Origin: Gordonia otitidis NBRC 100426
Lineage (GTDB): Bacteria > Actinomycetota > Actinomycetes > Mycobacteriales > Mycobacteriaceae
DNA length: 43,961 bases
Direction of reading: 5' to 3'
Assembly (NCBI RefSeq): GCF_000248075.1
Contig: NZ_BAFB01000204.1
Location: forward strand, 1 to 43,961
This document shows, piece after piece, positions 1 through 6,867 of the stretch. The notes under the pieces are model-generated. The model was not told where the DNA came from. It made no database searches and saw only the letters and a program-made list of their open reading frames with translations. Position 1 is the first letter of the stretch. Every line of letters begins with the position of its first letter. The translations under genes and the position numbers were made by a program.

Positions 1-2
1 AG

Positions 3-209
3 TACTTCACCGGACCCGACGGCAAGAAGCATCTTATGGTAGCGAGCTCTCCAAGGCCGCCCTGGCGGGCTGGGAGCTCATCAGTCTGAACGTCGAGGAA
101 TACAGGCACTTCGACTCTGCCCGCGACAAGCGGGGGCTACAGCTTGGCCGAATACCCGTATCAGCAGACGAGGGCCATTAAACAGCGCGCCGTCTTCAAG
201 AAGCCCTGA
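3..209 (+). pseudogene. frameshifted C-terminal remnant of an unknown protein
   Basis: No single frame is open, but protein-like sequence moves between two frames. One frame gives YFTGPDGKKH at about 3-32. Another gives YGSELSKAALAGWELISL and onward from about 44 to 135. The first frame then resumes with YSLAEYPYQQTRAIKQRAVF up to a TGA at 207-209. This reads as the end of one gene carrying two small indels, cut off by the left window edge. I do not recognise the family. A chance open stretch in high-GC DNA, or sequencing errors, are the alternatives. Confidence 0.35.
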
Positions 210-222
210 CCAACCCTCACCC

Positions 223-258
223 TGAGATCCCCGGTTGCCCAATGGTGCGGGGGTCTCA
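223..258. terminator. bidirectional hairpin terminator
   Basis: TGAGATCCCCGG pairs with CGGGGGTCTCA around a 13-nt loop, with one A-C mismatch, and TCTTTC follows on the plus strand. It lies between the plus-strand remnant ending at 209 and the minus-strand lipoprotein gene ending at 276, so it could serve both. Confidence 0.5.
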
Positions 259-275
259 TCTTTCTGCGGTTCCAT

Positions 276-1016
276 CTAAGACGGACGTGCCGATAGGTCC
301 AGATGATCGCAAGTGATCGTTCCAGACATCGTCACGGTAGAGATCTTGGCAATCGCCTCTTCGCCGGCGGTTGCCGATGCGGGGGCCGCGACGCCAGCGC
401 CGGCGAAGGTTACAGTCTTGCGATCCGCGCTGATCGCGATACGGTCCGGCCCGAGTTCCATGTCGGTAAGACTGCTCGCCGTCCAGGATGTCCCCTGTGG
501 GACTTCGGCGTCGATGAAGTTGACCGTCACGGTCGGATTTCGCTCGCCCTCCACCCCCTCCGACCAGGTGATTCTAATGGCCGCATCCCCCGCGGGCCCT
601 TTGCCCGCCACGAACTCCCACCCGACCGGATCATCGTCGACATATCCGTACTTTGCGATGCAGGCAGCTTTGCTGGCCTGCACTATGCCGGTCCAACTGC
701 CGCCGATCACGGCATTCGCACCAGGTCGCGCCAGCGGCCTCAGCGGCGGTACCGGCGGCGGCAGTGGATCGGGTTCGACACGGCGAACGAAGCGCAGCGC
801 GGGTGGACGTTGAGGTCTGGCGCTCAACGTCGCCGCGGACGACGTCGGTGGTCGAGTCGGTGCCATCGCTGTCGGTGATGGCACAACGGCGCTGAACACT
901 GGGCCAGCCGATTCAGACCCGCCGGGATCGTCGATCGAGCATCCCGCCAGTGCTGATGCCGTCACGACAAGCATCACCGATAGCCGACACCCGATGCCCC
1001 AGCCACGCGTTACCAT
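276..1016 (-). CDS. putative secreted lipoprotein, unknown function
   Basis: This 246-aa protein has a basic N-terminus, a hydrophobic stretch (about residues 11-25) and a lipobox LAGC with the lipidated Cys at about residue 26, so it should be exported and anchored on the outer face of the membrane. A Pro/Ser/Thr-rich linker follows to about residue 98. A folded domain of about 150 residues starts near GGSWTGIVQ and contains two Cys (in KAACIAKYG and near the end in TITCDHLD) that could form a disulfide. The overall plan resembles small actinobacterial lipoproteins, but I do not recognise the domain. A CATGAT hexamer 6 nt before the ATG suggests a leaderless transcript. No neighbour hints at its role. 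Confidence 0.7.
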   Translation of the reverse strand: MVTRGWGIGCRLSVMLVVTASALAGCSIDDPGGSESAGPVFSAVVPSPTAMAPTRPPTSSAATLSARPQRPPALRFVRRVEPDPLPPPVPPLRPLARPGANAVIGGSWTGIVQASKAACIAKYGYVDDDPVGWEFVAGKGPAGDAAIRITWSEGVEGERNPTVTVNFIDAEVPQGTSWTASSLTDMELGPDRIAISADRKTVTFAGAGVAAPASATAGEEAIAKISTVTMSGTITCDHLDLSARPS

Positions 1017-1328
1017 GGCGTGATCATGCCAGGAGCGACCACTGCCTGAGTCGTCGCATCTCTAGTGCATCAGTCCGACCATCCGGCCGTCACCGCGTGT
1101 CCGCAAGGCGGTCGTTCAGCGAGACACCCTTCGGACGGCCGGCGGATAGCCAGGCCGACTAGGTCGCGCAGTCTCATAAGCCCCGTACGGTGGCGTGTCC
1201 CGAAAGCTGCTCCCTATTCGGCGTCCGGTGCCCTTTGAACTGCGTGACATCCTTGGCAATAGCGTCCTTTGGCCATTCAGCAACGCGGGATGTAGCCGAA
1301 GTGCGAAGTGCGAGTCGTCGATTCTACG
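1017..1328. other. intergenic, no gene seen
   Basis: Apart from the -10 element of the lipoprotein gene, I see no supported coding region, RNA or repeat in these 312 bases. The open frames here overlap one another without any recognisable protein. Confidence 0.5.
1023..1028 (-). promoter_or_regulatory. -10 hexamer CATGAT, leaderless start of lipoprotein gene
   Basis: CATGAT on the minus strand ends 6 nt before the ATG at 1016. The transcript would begin at or next to the start codon. There is no purine-rich ribosome binding site. Confidence 0.4.
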
Positions 1329-2381
1329 TCAGATCACGGCGTCCCAACATGCCTGCTTCGCGAGATCCATCGGTGTTTCGTACGTCGATTCGAACCAGTC
1401 CTCGAAGGATTCGCTGCGCTCGCCGACGGTTAGATACGCCCTCAGATCGGCCACAGCCTTGTAGGCTTGCTTGACCGCGGGGAAGTGGAGATTGGGCCTC
1501 ACAGTATTATCATCCTCGTCAACAATGAGCCGACCCTGCTTGTTCTCAGTTTCGATATCGTCACACCTATCTGGGAAGTTGTAACGTTCCGGTGTGCGCA
1601 TTTCTTGACCGGCGGCCTCGTGCCACACGGCCTCAGCAACTACCGTGCTCAATTTGCGAAGTGCCGTTGCTACGGTATCGCGTAGCGCCGCGAATCGCTC
1701 GTATTCATCGGCAGGAAGGTCGGCTTCCTGAATCGCAGCTTCGGTTTTGGCCTTCTTGAGTTTCGCGTAGCGATCCTTCAGTTTCGTCAGTTCGTCGTTC
1801 TTCTTGTCAAGTAGCTCCTCTGTGCTTTTGAGTTCCTCCTCGAGGCGCTGCATGTCATCAGCGCTGGGCGGAGCCTTCAGCGGCGCAGGCACAAGCCCCT
1901 TACGTAGCTCCGACTTCCATTCGGCCTTACCCTCACCGAACGACGTCGACTGAAACTCGAAACCCAGCTCACGGATCCGATCGGACAACTCCTCCAGAAC
2001 GGCACTGTCGTCAGCTTGCTTAATCAAAAGGCCGGGCAGTACGCCCTCCAACTCGGACCTATCCATCCCCGGCGCAAGGACAGGGAAGAGCACATCACGG
2101 GCCCAGGCCGCGCCCAGTTCCGCCACACACACTGGCCGTGCCTGGTAGGTCGGAGTGACCATGGCGATGATGAGCGCGGAGCCGGAAGCCTCACGGTGTA
2201 CTCGATCCATCAAGGGCTCGCCCGATGAAACGCCCATGTCCGCAGCCGATGAATAGAAGATGTCGCGTGCATGGAGAGCTGCGCCCCGCACCAAGATGCT
2301 TGTTACGAACTTCTTTACGTATTCACCGTCCGCGTGCGCGTGCGAGACGAAGATCCGTGGCCCATGCTTGTTGTCACTCAA
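1329..2381 (-). CDS. standalone TIR-domain protein with coiled coil, putative NADase/defence effector
   Basis: The N-terminal TIR domain starts with RIFVSHAHADGEYV (box 1). It continues through GVSSGEPLMDRVHREASGSA and PVCVAELGAAWA, where the Glu lies at the position of the catalytic Glu of NAD-cleaving TIR domains. A predicted coiled coil rich in Glu, Leu and Lys follows (about residues 175-220), then a C-terminal domain of about 130 residues that I do not recognise. The start is TTG at 2381, because AAGGGG lies 7 nt upstream. A longer frame begins at 2438, but that codon lies inside the terminal repeat of the adjacent IS. This numbering gives 350 aa. Bacterial TIR proteins of this size often act in anti-phage immunity by depleting NAD. 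Here no partner gene (sirtuin, SMODS, Argonaute) is visible, so activation would have to be intrinsic. Function is inferred from the domain only. Confidence 0.8.
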   Translation of the reverse strand: MSDNKHGPRIFVSHAHADGEYVKKFVTSILVRGAALHARDIFYSSAADMGVSSGEPLMDRVHREASGSALIIAMVTPTYQARPVCVAELGAAWARDVLFPVLAPGMDRSELEGVLPGLLIKQADDSAVLEELSDRIRELGFEFQSTSFGEGKAEWKSELRKGLVPAPLKAPPSADDMQRLEEELKSTEELLDKKNDELTKLKDRYAKLKKAKTEAAIQEADLPADEYERFAALRDTVATALRKLSTVVAEAVWHEAAGQEMRTPERYNFPDRCDDIETENKQGRLIVDEDDNTVRPNLHFPAVKQAYKAVADLRAYLTVGERSESFEDWFESTYETPMDLAKQACWDAVI

Positions 2382-2424
2382 CTGAATCCCCTTGCAGTGA
2401 TGATTGTGCCATTCGGACCCTAAT

Positions 2425-2449
2425 GGGTTAAAGGCCAAAGTGTGTGTAC
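2425..2449 (+). repeat. left terminal inverted repeat of the IS
   Basis: It begins GGGTTAAAGGC and ends TGTGTGTAC. It matches the reverse complement of 3690-3714 at about 21 of 25 positions, differing only in the middle. Confidence 0.8.
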
Positions 2450-2509
2450 AGATCCCCAGATTTCGACCTCGGGTGATGGCGGGTTAGACATGCGCTGAAA
2501 GCATGTTCG

Positions 2510-3664
2510 GTGTCAGGTCGTCGGAAATCACCGGTGTGTGGTGTACGCGGCCATAAGCTCGTCAAGAACGGAACCACCAGCGTCGGCCGGACCCGCTGGC
2601 GCTGCAAAGACTGCGGCGCCTCCAGCACCCAGAAGCGCCCCGACATTACCCGCAAAGCCGAACTCACTGCTTTCCACACCTGGCTCCTCGACGGTCGACA
2701 ACCCGACCACGTCAGTACCCGCACCTTCCGCCGCTCACGCTCCTGGTGCTGGAACATCGACGTCTCACCACCCACGCCAACGACCGAACCCGCACACGTT
2801 GTTGATGCTCGATGGCACCTACTTCCAATCCTATGCCTGCTGATCGCCTTCGACGGCACTCACGTCGTCGACTGGCAATGGTGCGACCGCGAGAAGGGGT
2901 CGCTGGCAACAGATCCTGCAACGCAAACCCGCACCGCACATCGCGGCCATCGACGGCGGCCAAGGACTGCGCGCAGCGATCGCCGACGACTGGCCCACCA
3001 CCAGGGTCCAACGCTGCTACTTCCACACATTCCAGACCGTCCGCCGCCACCACACCTACAACCCGAGAACCGATGCCGGACGCGGAATCGTCACACTGAC
3101 AACAGCTTTGATGAACATCCGCAACGCCGACCAAGCCGTGCTGTGGCTGCAGGCCTACAACGACTGAGAACAGGAACACGACCGATTCTCCGACATCGGA
3201 CCTAAGCCCGCACACACACCGACCGCCCCAAAGGCGTCGCCGAGGCCAGCACCTGGTGGTACACCCACCGCGATCTACGCAAGACACGCAGCCTGTTCCT
3301 AAAGCTCATCGCCGCCGACCACCTGTTCACCTGGATCGACCCCCGACTGACCAACGAAGAGCACCCGCTGCCGCGGACGACCTCGCCGCTTGAGGGCGGC
3401 CCCAACAAGGCCCTGTTCCGCGCGCATCGCGGATTCCTCACCGAACACGCCCGCCGCGCCGCGGAATGAATACTTAACAGCCTCACCGCCCATCACCACG
3501 ACCCGTGGAGCATGGTCCGCGCCGAGCACTACAACCCTCCACCTGCGCGACCCAAGCAAACATCGCTCGACGACGAACACATCGGCCCCGCCACCGACGA
3601 CGCCGGCTTCAACTGGGAAGATGGCAACGGCATCCAACACGGTTGGGGAGGCCGAAACCGATAA
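2510..3664 (+). pseudogene. IS1249-like transposase, multiply disrupted
   Basis: The protein can be followed through all three frames. The N-terminal zinc ribbon (VKNGTTSVGRTRWRCKDCGA) is followed by MLDGTYFQSYACLLIAFDGT, which needs a frame change near 2840, then THVVDWQWCDREKG. A further frame change near 2900 leads to AAIDGGQGLRAAIADDWP, CYFHTFQTVRRHHTYNPR and ALMNIRNADQAVLW. A Trp codon has become TGA at 3165-3167, just after QAYND, and a second at 3467-3469, just after HARRAAE. The C-terminus ends at TAA 3662-3664. Several independent lesions mean no active enzyme is made. A start near GTG 2510 is assumed. Confidence 0.75.
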
Positions 3665-3689
3665 ACCGCCCCCACGCCACGCCCGGGCC

Positions 3690-3714
3690 GTACACACATC
3701 TTCGCCTTTAACCC
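3690..3714 (-). repeat. right terminal inverted repeat of the IS
   Basis: Reading inward on the minus strand it begins GGGTTAAAGGC and ends TGTGTGTAC, which mirrors 2425-2449. It starts 26 bp after the transposase stop codon. Confidence 0.8.
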
Positions 3715-3904
3715 CACAGCCGGTCGGCCGCTTGGTGCGGATCTGTAGCGCCCCATAACCATTTATGTCTGATCCCAGACTACCGAGACTCCGCGAGTAA
3801 CCACAGCCATGCCGATTCCTGAGTACCGCACAAGAACCGCGACCCCTCGCCACAAGCCTCATCGGAAAGCAGAAAACCCGCCGTGACCAGCGGGTTTATC
3901 TTCG

Positions 3905-3976
3905 TGGTCCCGGCTGGGATCGAACCAGCGACCTCCCCGGTGTGAACGGGACGCTCTTCCACTGAGCCACGGGACC
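3905..3976 (-). tRNA. tRNA-Val (CAC)
   Basis: On the minus strand GGTCCCG pairs with CGGGACC as a 7-bp acceptor stem. The D stem is GCTC/GAGC and the anticodon loop TTCACAC gives anticodon CAC, reading GUG. The T arm is CTGG-TTCGATC-CCAG. CCA is not encoded. The 3' end faces the accessory region at 1-3.9 kb, the usual orientation when an island has integrated at a tRNA, though no integrase is in view. Confidence 0.95.
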
Positions 3977-4128
3977 GCGCGCGACGCCGCAAGGCGTCGG
4001 TGCACGAGGGGAAAGACTACACGGATCGACGCCGGGAACCCAAATCGCGGTCTACGTGTGCGTCCCGGTGCGATCGCGACTCCCACCCGCTGCACACTTC
4101 CTACTTTTCGAGCCTCTGACCAGGCGAT

Positions 4129-4157
4129 TTGGTAGAAGCGTGTCCGTCGGATAATGT
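4129..4157 (+). promoter_or_regulatory. promoter of the tRNA operon
   Basis: TTGGTA (4129-4134) and TAATGT (4152-4157) are separated by 17 nt, a good match to a SigA-type promoter. They lie about 50 nt upstream of tRNA-Gly. The preceding 150 bases, back to the tRNA-Val on the other strand, hold no gene I can see. Confidence 0.55.
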
Positions 4158-4210
4158 TCTGCATCGCATCGCGAGCAACAAACGGTCCACAAGATCAGCT
4201 CGCGAAGCAT

Positions 4211-4283
4211 GCGGATGTAGCGCAGCTGGTAGCGCATCACCTTGCCAAGGTGAGGGTCGCGGGTTCGAATCCCGTCATCCGCT
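4211..4283 (+). tRNA. tRNA-Gly (GCC)
   Basis: Acceptor stem GCGGATG/CATCCGC, anticodon stem-loop TCACC-TTGCCAA-GGTGA with anticodon GCC, and T loop TTCGAAT. It is the first gene of a three-tRNA operon. No CCA is encoded. Confidence 0.95.
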
Positions 4284-4305
4284 CGGCGCGAGTCGACTCG
4301 CATCT

Positions 4306-4379
4306 GGTGGTGTGGCCGAGTGGTGAGGCAACGGCCTGCAAAGCCGTGTACACGGGTTCGATTCCCGTCGCCACCTCCA
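4306..4379 (+). tRNA. tRNA-Cys (GCA)
   Basis: Acceptor stem GGTGGTG/CGCCACC (one G-U pair), anticodon stem-loop ACGGC-CTGCAAA-GCCGT with anticodon GCA, and T loop TTCGATT. CCA is encoded at 4377-4379. It starts 22 nt after tRNA-Gly. Confidence 0.95.
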
Positions 4380-4398
4380 AACCACCAATTTCATACCC

Positions 4399-4473
4399 GC
4401 GCGATTAGCTCAGTGGGAGAGCGCTTCCCTGACACGGAAGAGGTCACTGGTTCAATCCCAGTATCGCGCACCA
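4399..4473 (+). tRNA. tRNA-Val (GAC)
   Basis: Acceptor stem GCGCGAT/ATCGCGC, anticodon stem-loop CTTCC-CTGACAC-GGAAG with anticodon GAC, and T loop TTCAATC. CCA is encoded at 4471-4473. It is the last gene of the operon. With the CAC isoacceptor at 3905-3976 it covers GUC/GUU and GUG codons. Confidence 0.95.
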
Positions 4474-4476
4474 TGA

Positions 4477-4504
4477 GATCCCGCTGTTCGCAGCGGGATC
4501 TTTT
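4477..4504 (+). terminator. intrinsic terminator of the tRNA operon
   Basis: A perfect 10-bp stem GATCCCGCTG/CAGCGGGATC closed by a TTCG tetraloop and followed by TTTT. It starts 3 nt after the CCA of tRNA-Val. Confidence 0.9.
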
Positions 4505-4580
4505 CGATTCGCGCCAGGTTCCAGTTGTGTGGGATGCAGGGGTACAAAAATGCCCCCGAGGATCCCACGCAACACCGGAC

Positions 4581-5447
4581 CTACCCCCTCCGGATGGCTT
4601 CGACACTGCGTTGCGCAATGACTGCCTCATCCAGAGACGCGGGGCGCACACCATTCGGCCGGCCCGCGAGCTGATCAAGGAAACTGAGCAATGCCGTTCT
4701 GGCGTCTGGGCCGGACGCCTCGACGACGAGGTCGTCGTTCACCCGCAGAGTCCCGTCGTCGACCCGATAGAGGCGACCGACATCGTCACGCGCCGCCACA
4801 TAGAATCCGAATGCGACTTCTGCGGACACCTGGACATGGACCTCCGCCGCTCCGACACGCAGCAAGGCGCGCCCACCGCTGTCACTCAATCCATCAGTGG
4901 CTGAATAGAATTCAGTGTCAATCACCTCCACTTCCGTATTCGGCCAGATGAGATCAATGAGGTGAGTCAGGTGTATCCCGAGATCGACAAACGATCCCGA
5001 TCCTCCGCTGCGGGGATCGACCATCCACGACGCGTCGCCGTCGAACACGCCACGACGTCTGCCGTCGTGTCCGAAGGTGAACGACGCACTCACTGGGGGC
5101 GCGGCAAGGAGTTCCAGGAAGCGCGCCACGGCAGGCACGTGGTGTAAGAAGAAGCCTGTCGCCGTCGGCACGTCACGCAGCGTTGCCGCAACGACCAGAG
5201 CCTCGTCCTCAGTGCGGCCCAACGGCTTTTCGATGAAGCATGCGACGTGCGCACTCGCCACCTCGCGCGCCTGGCGCAGGTGAGCAGTGGTGTTTCCGTT
5301 CAGGATCACTGCGTCGACGGAGGCGAGACAGTGAGGTGTCTGGTCCGCGGGGATGACATCGACCATCCCTACGGCAGGATGTGCGTCGAGAGCAGCGAGA
5401 TGGTCGCTGACGTGGACGTGGGTTCCACCCCACAAAAGAACTCGCAC
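4581..5447 (-). CDS. Gfo/Idh/MocA family NAD(P)-dependent oxidoreductase
   Basis: The 288-aa protein has an N-terminal Rossmann fold (MRVLLWGGTH, then DAVILNGNTTAHL), in which the usual GxGxxG is reduced to a short GG turn. The family EKP signature is at residues 73-75 (CFIEKPLG), with the Lys that contacts nicotinamide. The C-terminal beta-sheet domain carries GGSGSFVDLGIHLTHLID, whose Asp155 and His159 match the catalytic positions in sugar and inositol dehydrogenases. It is shorter than most members (about 330-380 aa). The substrate cannot be told from sequence; a cyclic polyol or sugar is typical. It is transcribed divergently from the TPP riboswitch at 5517, which may or may not mean a shared pathway. 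Confidence 0.8.
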   Translation of the reverse strand: MRVLLWGGTHVHVSDHLAALDAHPAVGMVDVIPADQTPHCLASVDAVILNGNTTAHLRQAREVASAHVACFIEKPLGRTEDEALVVAATLRDVPTATGFFLHHVPAVARFLELLAAPPVSASFTFGHDGRRRGVFDGDASWMVDPRSGGSGSFVDLGIHLTHLIDLIWPNTEVEVIDTEFYSATDGLSDSGGRALLRVGAAEVHVQVSAEVAFGFYVAARDDVGRLYRVDDGTLRVNDDLVVEASGPDARTALLSFLDQLAGRPNGVRPASLDEAVIAQRSVEAIRRG

Positions 5448-5516
5448 GTCTTCACGCTACGAGTTCTGTGCGGTGCGTGCGTTGTGCTTGCGTTCGCCGC
5501 CCGAGTGCGATCTGAT

Positions 5517-5603
5517 GACCGACTGACACGGGGTGCCGACACGAGGTCGGCTGAGATCACACCCGTCGAACCTGCTCCAGCTAACACTGGCGAAGGGATG
5601 GTC
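5517..5603 (+). promoter_or_regulatory. TPP riboswitch (THI element)
   Basis: All core blocks are present in order. P2 is GGGGTG (5530-5535) with ACACCC (5559-5564), and P3 is GCCGAC/GTCGGC (5535-5540, 5546-5551). They are followed by CTGAGA (5551-5556), ACCTG near 5570, P5 CCAG/CTGG (5577-5580, 5587-5590), GCG and AGGGA. Short P1 arms GACC or GACT and GGTC close the aptamer. The AAGGG of its 3' core (5593-5597) is also the only Shine-Dalgarno candidate for the ATG at 5609, so ligand binding would mask ribosome access directly. No separate expression platform is needed or visible. Confidence 0.9.
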
Positions 5604-5608
5604 TGGAA

Positions 5609-6382
5609 ATGCCTGTGGCGCTACCACTTTCCGAGCATGTCGTGATCATCACCGGAGCCGGGCGGGGTCTGGGTGCCGCCATCGCACGTGCCGCCTCCGC
5701 CGAGGGCTCCCGAGTGGTGATCAATTACCGGAACAGCGCCGACGCGGCGCTGGCACTCGCCGACGAACTCGGGGATCGTGCCCTCGCCGTGCGCGCAGAT
5801 GTCACCGATCCCGCAGCCGTACGCACCATGGTCGACGAGGCGAGCGCGTACTTCGGCGCACCGATCACCGCGGTCGTCAACAACGCGCTGCCCGATTACT
5901 CGTTCAACGGTGACGCCCGGTCCACCGCCGACACCCTCACGACCACTGAACTCGACGCACAGTTCCGTGGGATCGTCGGCGGCGCGCTCACCGTCACGCA
6001 GTCCGTTCTCCCCGGCATGCGGGAAGCCGGCATCGGACGCATCGTCAACATCGGGACGAATCTCGTGCAGAACCCGGTCGTCCCCTACCACGACTACACC
6101 GCGGCCAAGGCCGCACTCCTGGCGCTGACACGCACCCTGGCCGCCGACCTCGGGCCCGACAACATCACCGTCAACATGGTCTCGGGCGGGCTGCTGCGCA
6201 CCACGGACGCGAGCTCCGCCACACCGCCGGAGATCTTCGACGCGATCGCGGCGTCGACCCCGCTGCGGTCGGTCACGACTCCCGAGGAATTCGCCGACGC
6301 GACACTGTTCTTCCTGTCGCCGTGGTCGAGGTCCGTGACCGGCCAGAACTTGGTGGTCGACGGCGGTCTCGTCAAGGACTGA
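5609..6382 (+). CDS. SDR-family oxidoreductase under TPP riboswitch control
   Basis: This 257-aa classical short-chain dehydrogenase has the TGAGRGLG cofactor loop at residues 15-22, an NNA motif at 91-93, the active-site YTAAK (Tyr163, Lys167) and a VVDGG C-terminus. The catalytic Ser, expected 13 residues before Tyr163, is Thr150 (NIGTN), an unusual but chemically tolerable change. It resembles the FabG-like group, so a blind annotation would be 3-oxoacyl-ACP reductase. The TPP aptamer ends 5 nt before its ATG and argues instead for a role in thiamine synthesis, salvage or a TPP-linked pathway; that function is inferred. The next gene starts 23 nt downstream. Confidence 0.88.
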   Translation: MPVALPLSEHVVIITGAGRGLGAAIARAASAEGSRVVINYRNSADAALALADELGDRALAVRADVTDPAAVRTMVDEASAYFGAPITAVVNNALPDYSFNGDARSTADTLTTTELDAQFRGIVGGALTVTQSVLPGMREAGIGRIVNIGTNLVQNPVVPYHDYTAAKAALLALTRTLAADLGPDNITVNMVSGGLLRTTDASSATPPEIFDAIAASTPLRSVTTPEEFADATLFFLSPWSRSVTGQNLVVDGGLVKD

Positions 6383-6405
6383 CCGATCGCAGGCATACTG
6401 CGACC

Positions 6406-6618
6406 ATGAACATCGACTACCGCGCGGGAAGTTTCACCGTCTTCGACGCCGCGGGCAACGGCACGAGATTCGACGGCGACAGCCACAAGTGGGAGATCAC
6501 CGACGGCATGTTGATCGTCAACTCCACGACGACCACCGGCGACACCGGTGCGATGGCCTACGAAGTCACCGAACTCCGTGAGGTGTTCGCGGGATCGTGG
6601 CGCCTGCAGATCGAATGA
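6406..6618 (+). CDS. small conserved hypothetical protein
   Basis: The 70-aa protein begins MNIDYRAGSFTVFDAAG and ends WRLQIE. It is acidic and looks like a single small beta-rich domain, with no signal peptide, membrane segment or Cys. The ATG at 6406 is preferred over an upstream in-frame start at 6322, which would lie inside the SDR gene. CATACT ends 6 nt before this ATG, so it may have its own leaderless transcript as well as read-through from the SDR gene. I do not recognise a family. Confidence 0.6.
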   Translation: MNIDYRAGSFTVFDAAGNGTRFDGDSHKWEITDGMLIVNSTTTTGDTGAMAYEVTELREVFAGSWRLQIE

Positions 6619-6651
6619 CGGCACACAGCAGGAGTGCCGGGCAAACGACGG

Positions 6652-6678
6652 TTCGACGCAGCGGGCGAGAACTACACT
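6652..6678 (+). promoter_or_regulatory. possible promoter of the metallothionein-like gene
   Basis: TTCGAC (6652-6657) and TACACT (6673-6678) are spaced by 15 nt. The second hexamer ends 7 nt before the ATG at 6686, which fits a leaderless mRNA. The spacing is slightly short. Confidence 0.35.
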
Positions 6679-6685
6679 GATATGC

Positions 6686-6784
6686 ATGGATGCTCATATG
6701 ACTGCGCCCGCGTGTGACAACCCCGACTGCACCTGCGGTCCCGAGTGCCAGTGCGGGGACAACTGCACGTGCGGAAAGAAGTAA
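6686..6784 (+). CDS. small Cys-rich metallothionein-like protein
   Basis: This 32-aa protein has 7 Cys, all in the last 23 residues: CDNPDCTCGPECQCGDNC, then TCGKK. The repeated Cys-x-Cys pairs with Gly, Asp and Asn turns and no hydrophobic core are the hallmark of metallothioneins that bind Cu(I), Zn or Cd in the cytosol. Two starts are possible, ATG 6686 or ATG 6698 (28 aa). I favour 6686 because of the -10 element 7 nt upstream. It is too small for length-filtered gene calls. It differs from mycobacterial MymT in spacing but may serve the same copper-buffering role, which is inferred. Confidence 0.75.
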   Translation: MDAHMTAPACDNPDCTCGPECQCGDNCTCGKK

Positions 6785-6867
6785 CGCCGATCCCGTCGAA
6801 TCGTTCGGTCGAGGTCGGATCCGTCGGGAACGCCGACAGGTCAGACGCGGATGGCGAGACCCGACAG

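Larger units (their letters stand above)
2425..3714. mobile_element. degenerate IS1249-like insertion sequence
   Basis: The element is 1290 bp and is bounded by imperfect 25-bp inverted repeats, with a broken transposase gene between them. The transposase fragments resemble the IS1249 group (IS256-related), recognisable from a Zn-ribbon start, the WQWCDRE segment and the SPLEGGPNKA block. I see no matching 8-bp target duplication at the two edges (ACCCTAAT versus CACAGCCG), so the copy is old or has been rearranged. It lies 43 bp upstream of the TIR gene and may have replaced that gene's native promoter. Confidence 0.75.

Noticed and set aside
2428..3287. Minus-strand genes inside the IS
   Set aside because: Open frames here are mirror images of the broken transposase and have no family resemblance.
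2417..3722. Target-site duplication flanking the IS
   Set aside because: The 8 bases on each side (ACCCTAAT and CACAGCCG) do not match.
5609..6382. Annotation of the SDR as a fatty-acid FabG
   Set aside because: There are no fatty-acid genes nearby and a TPP riboswitch controls it, so the name would mislead; only the SDR family is supported.
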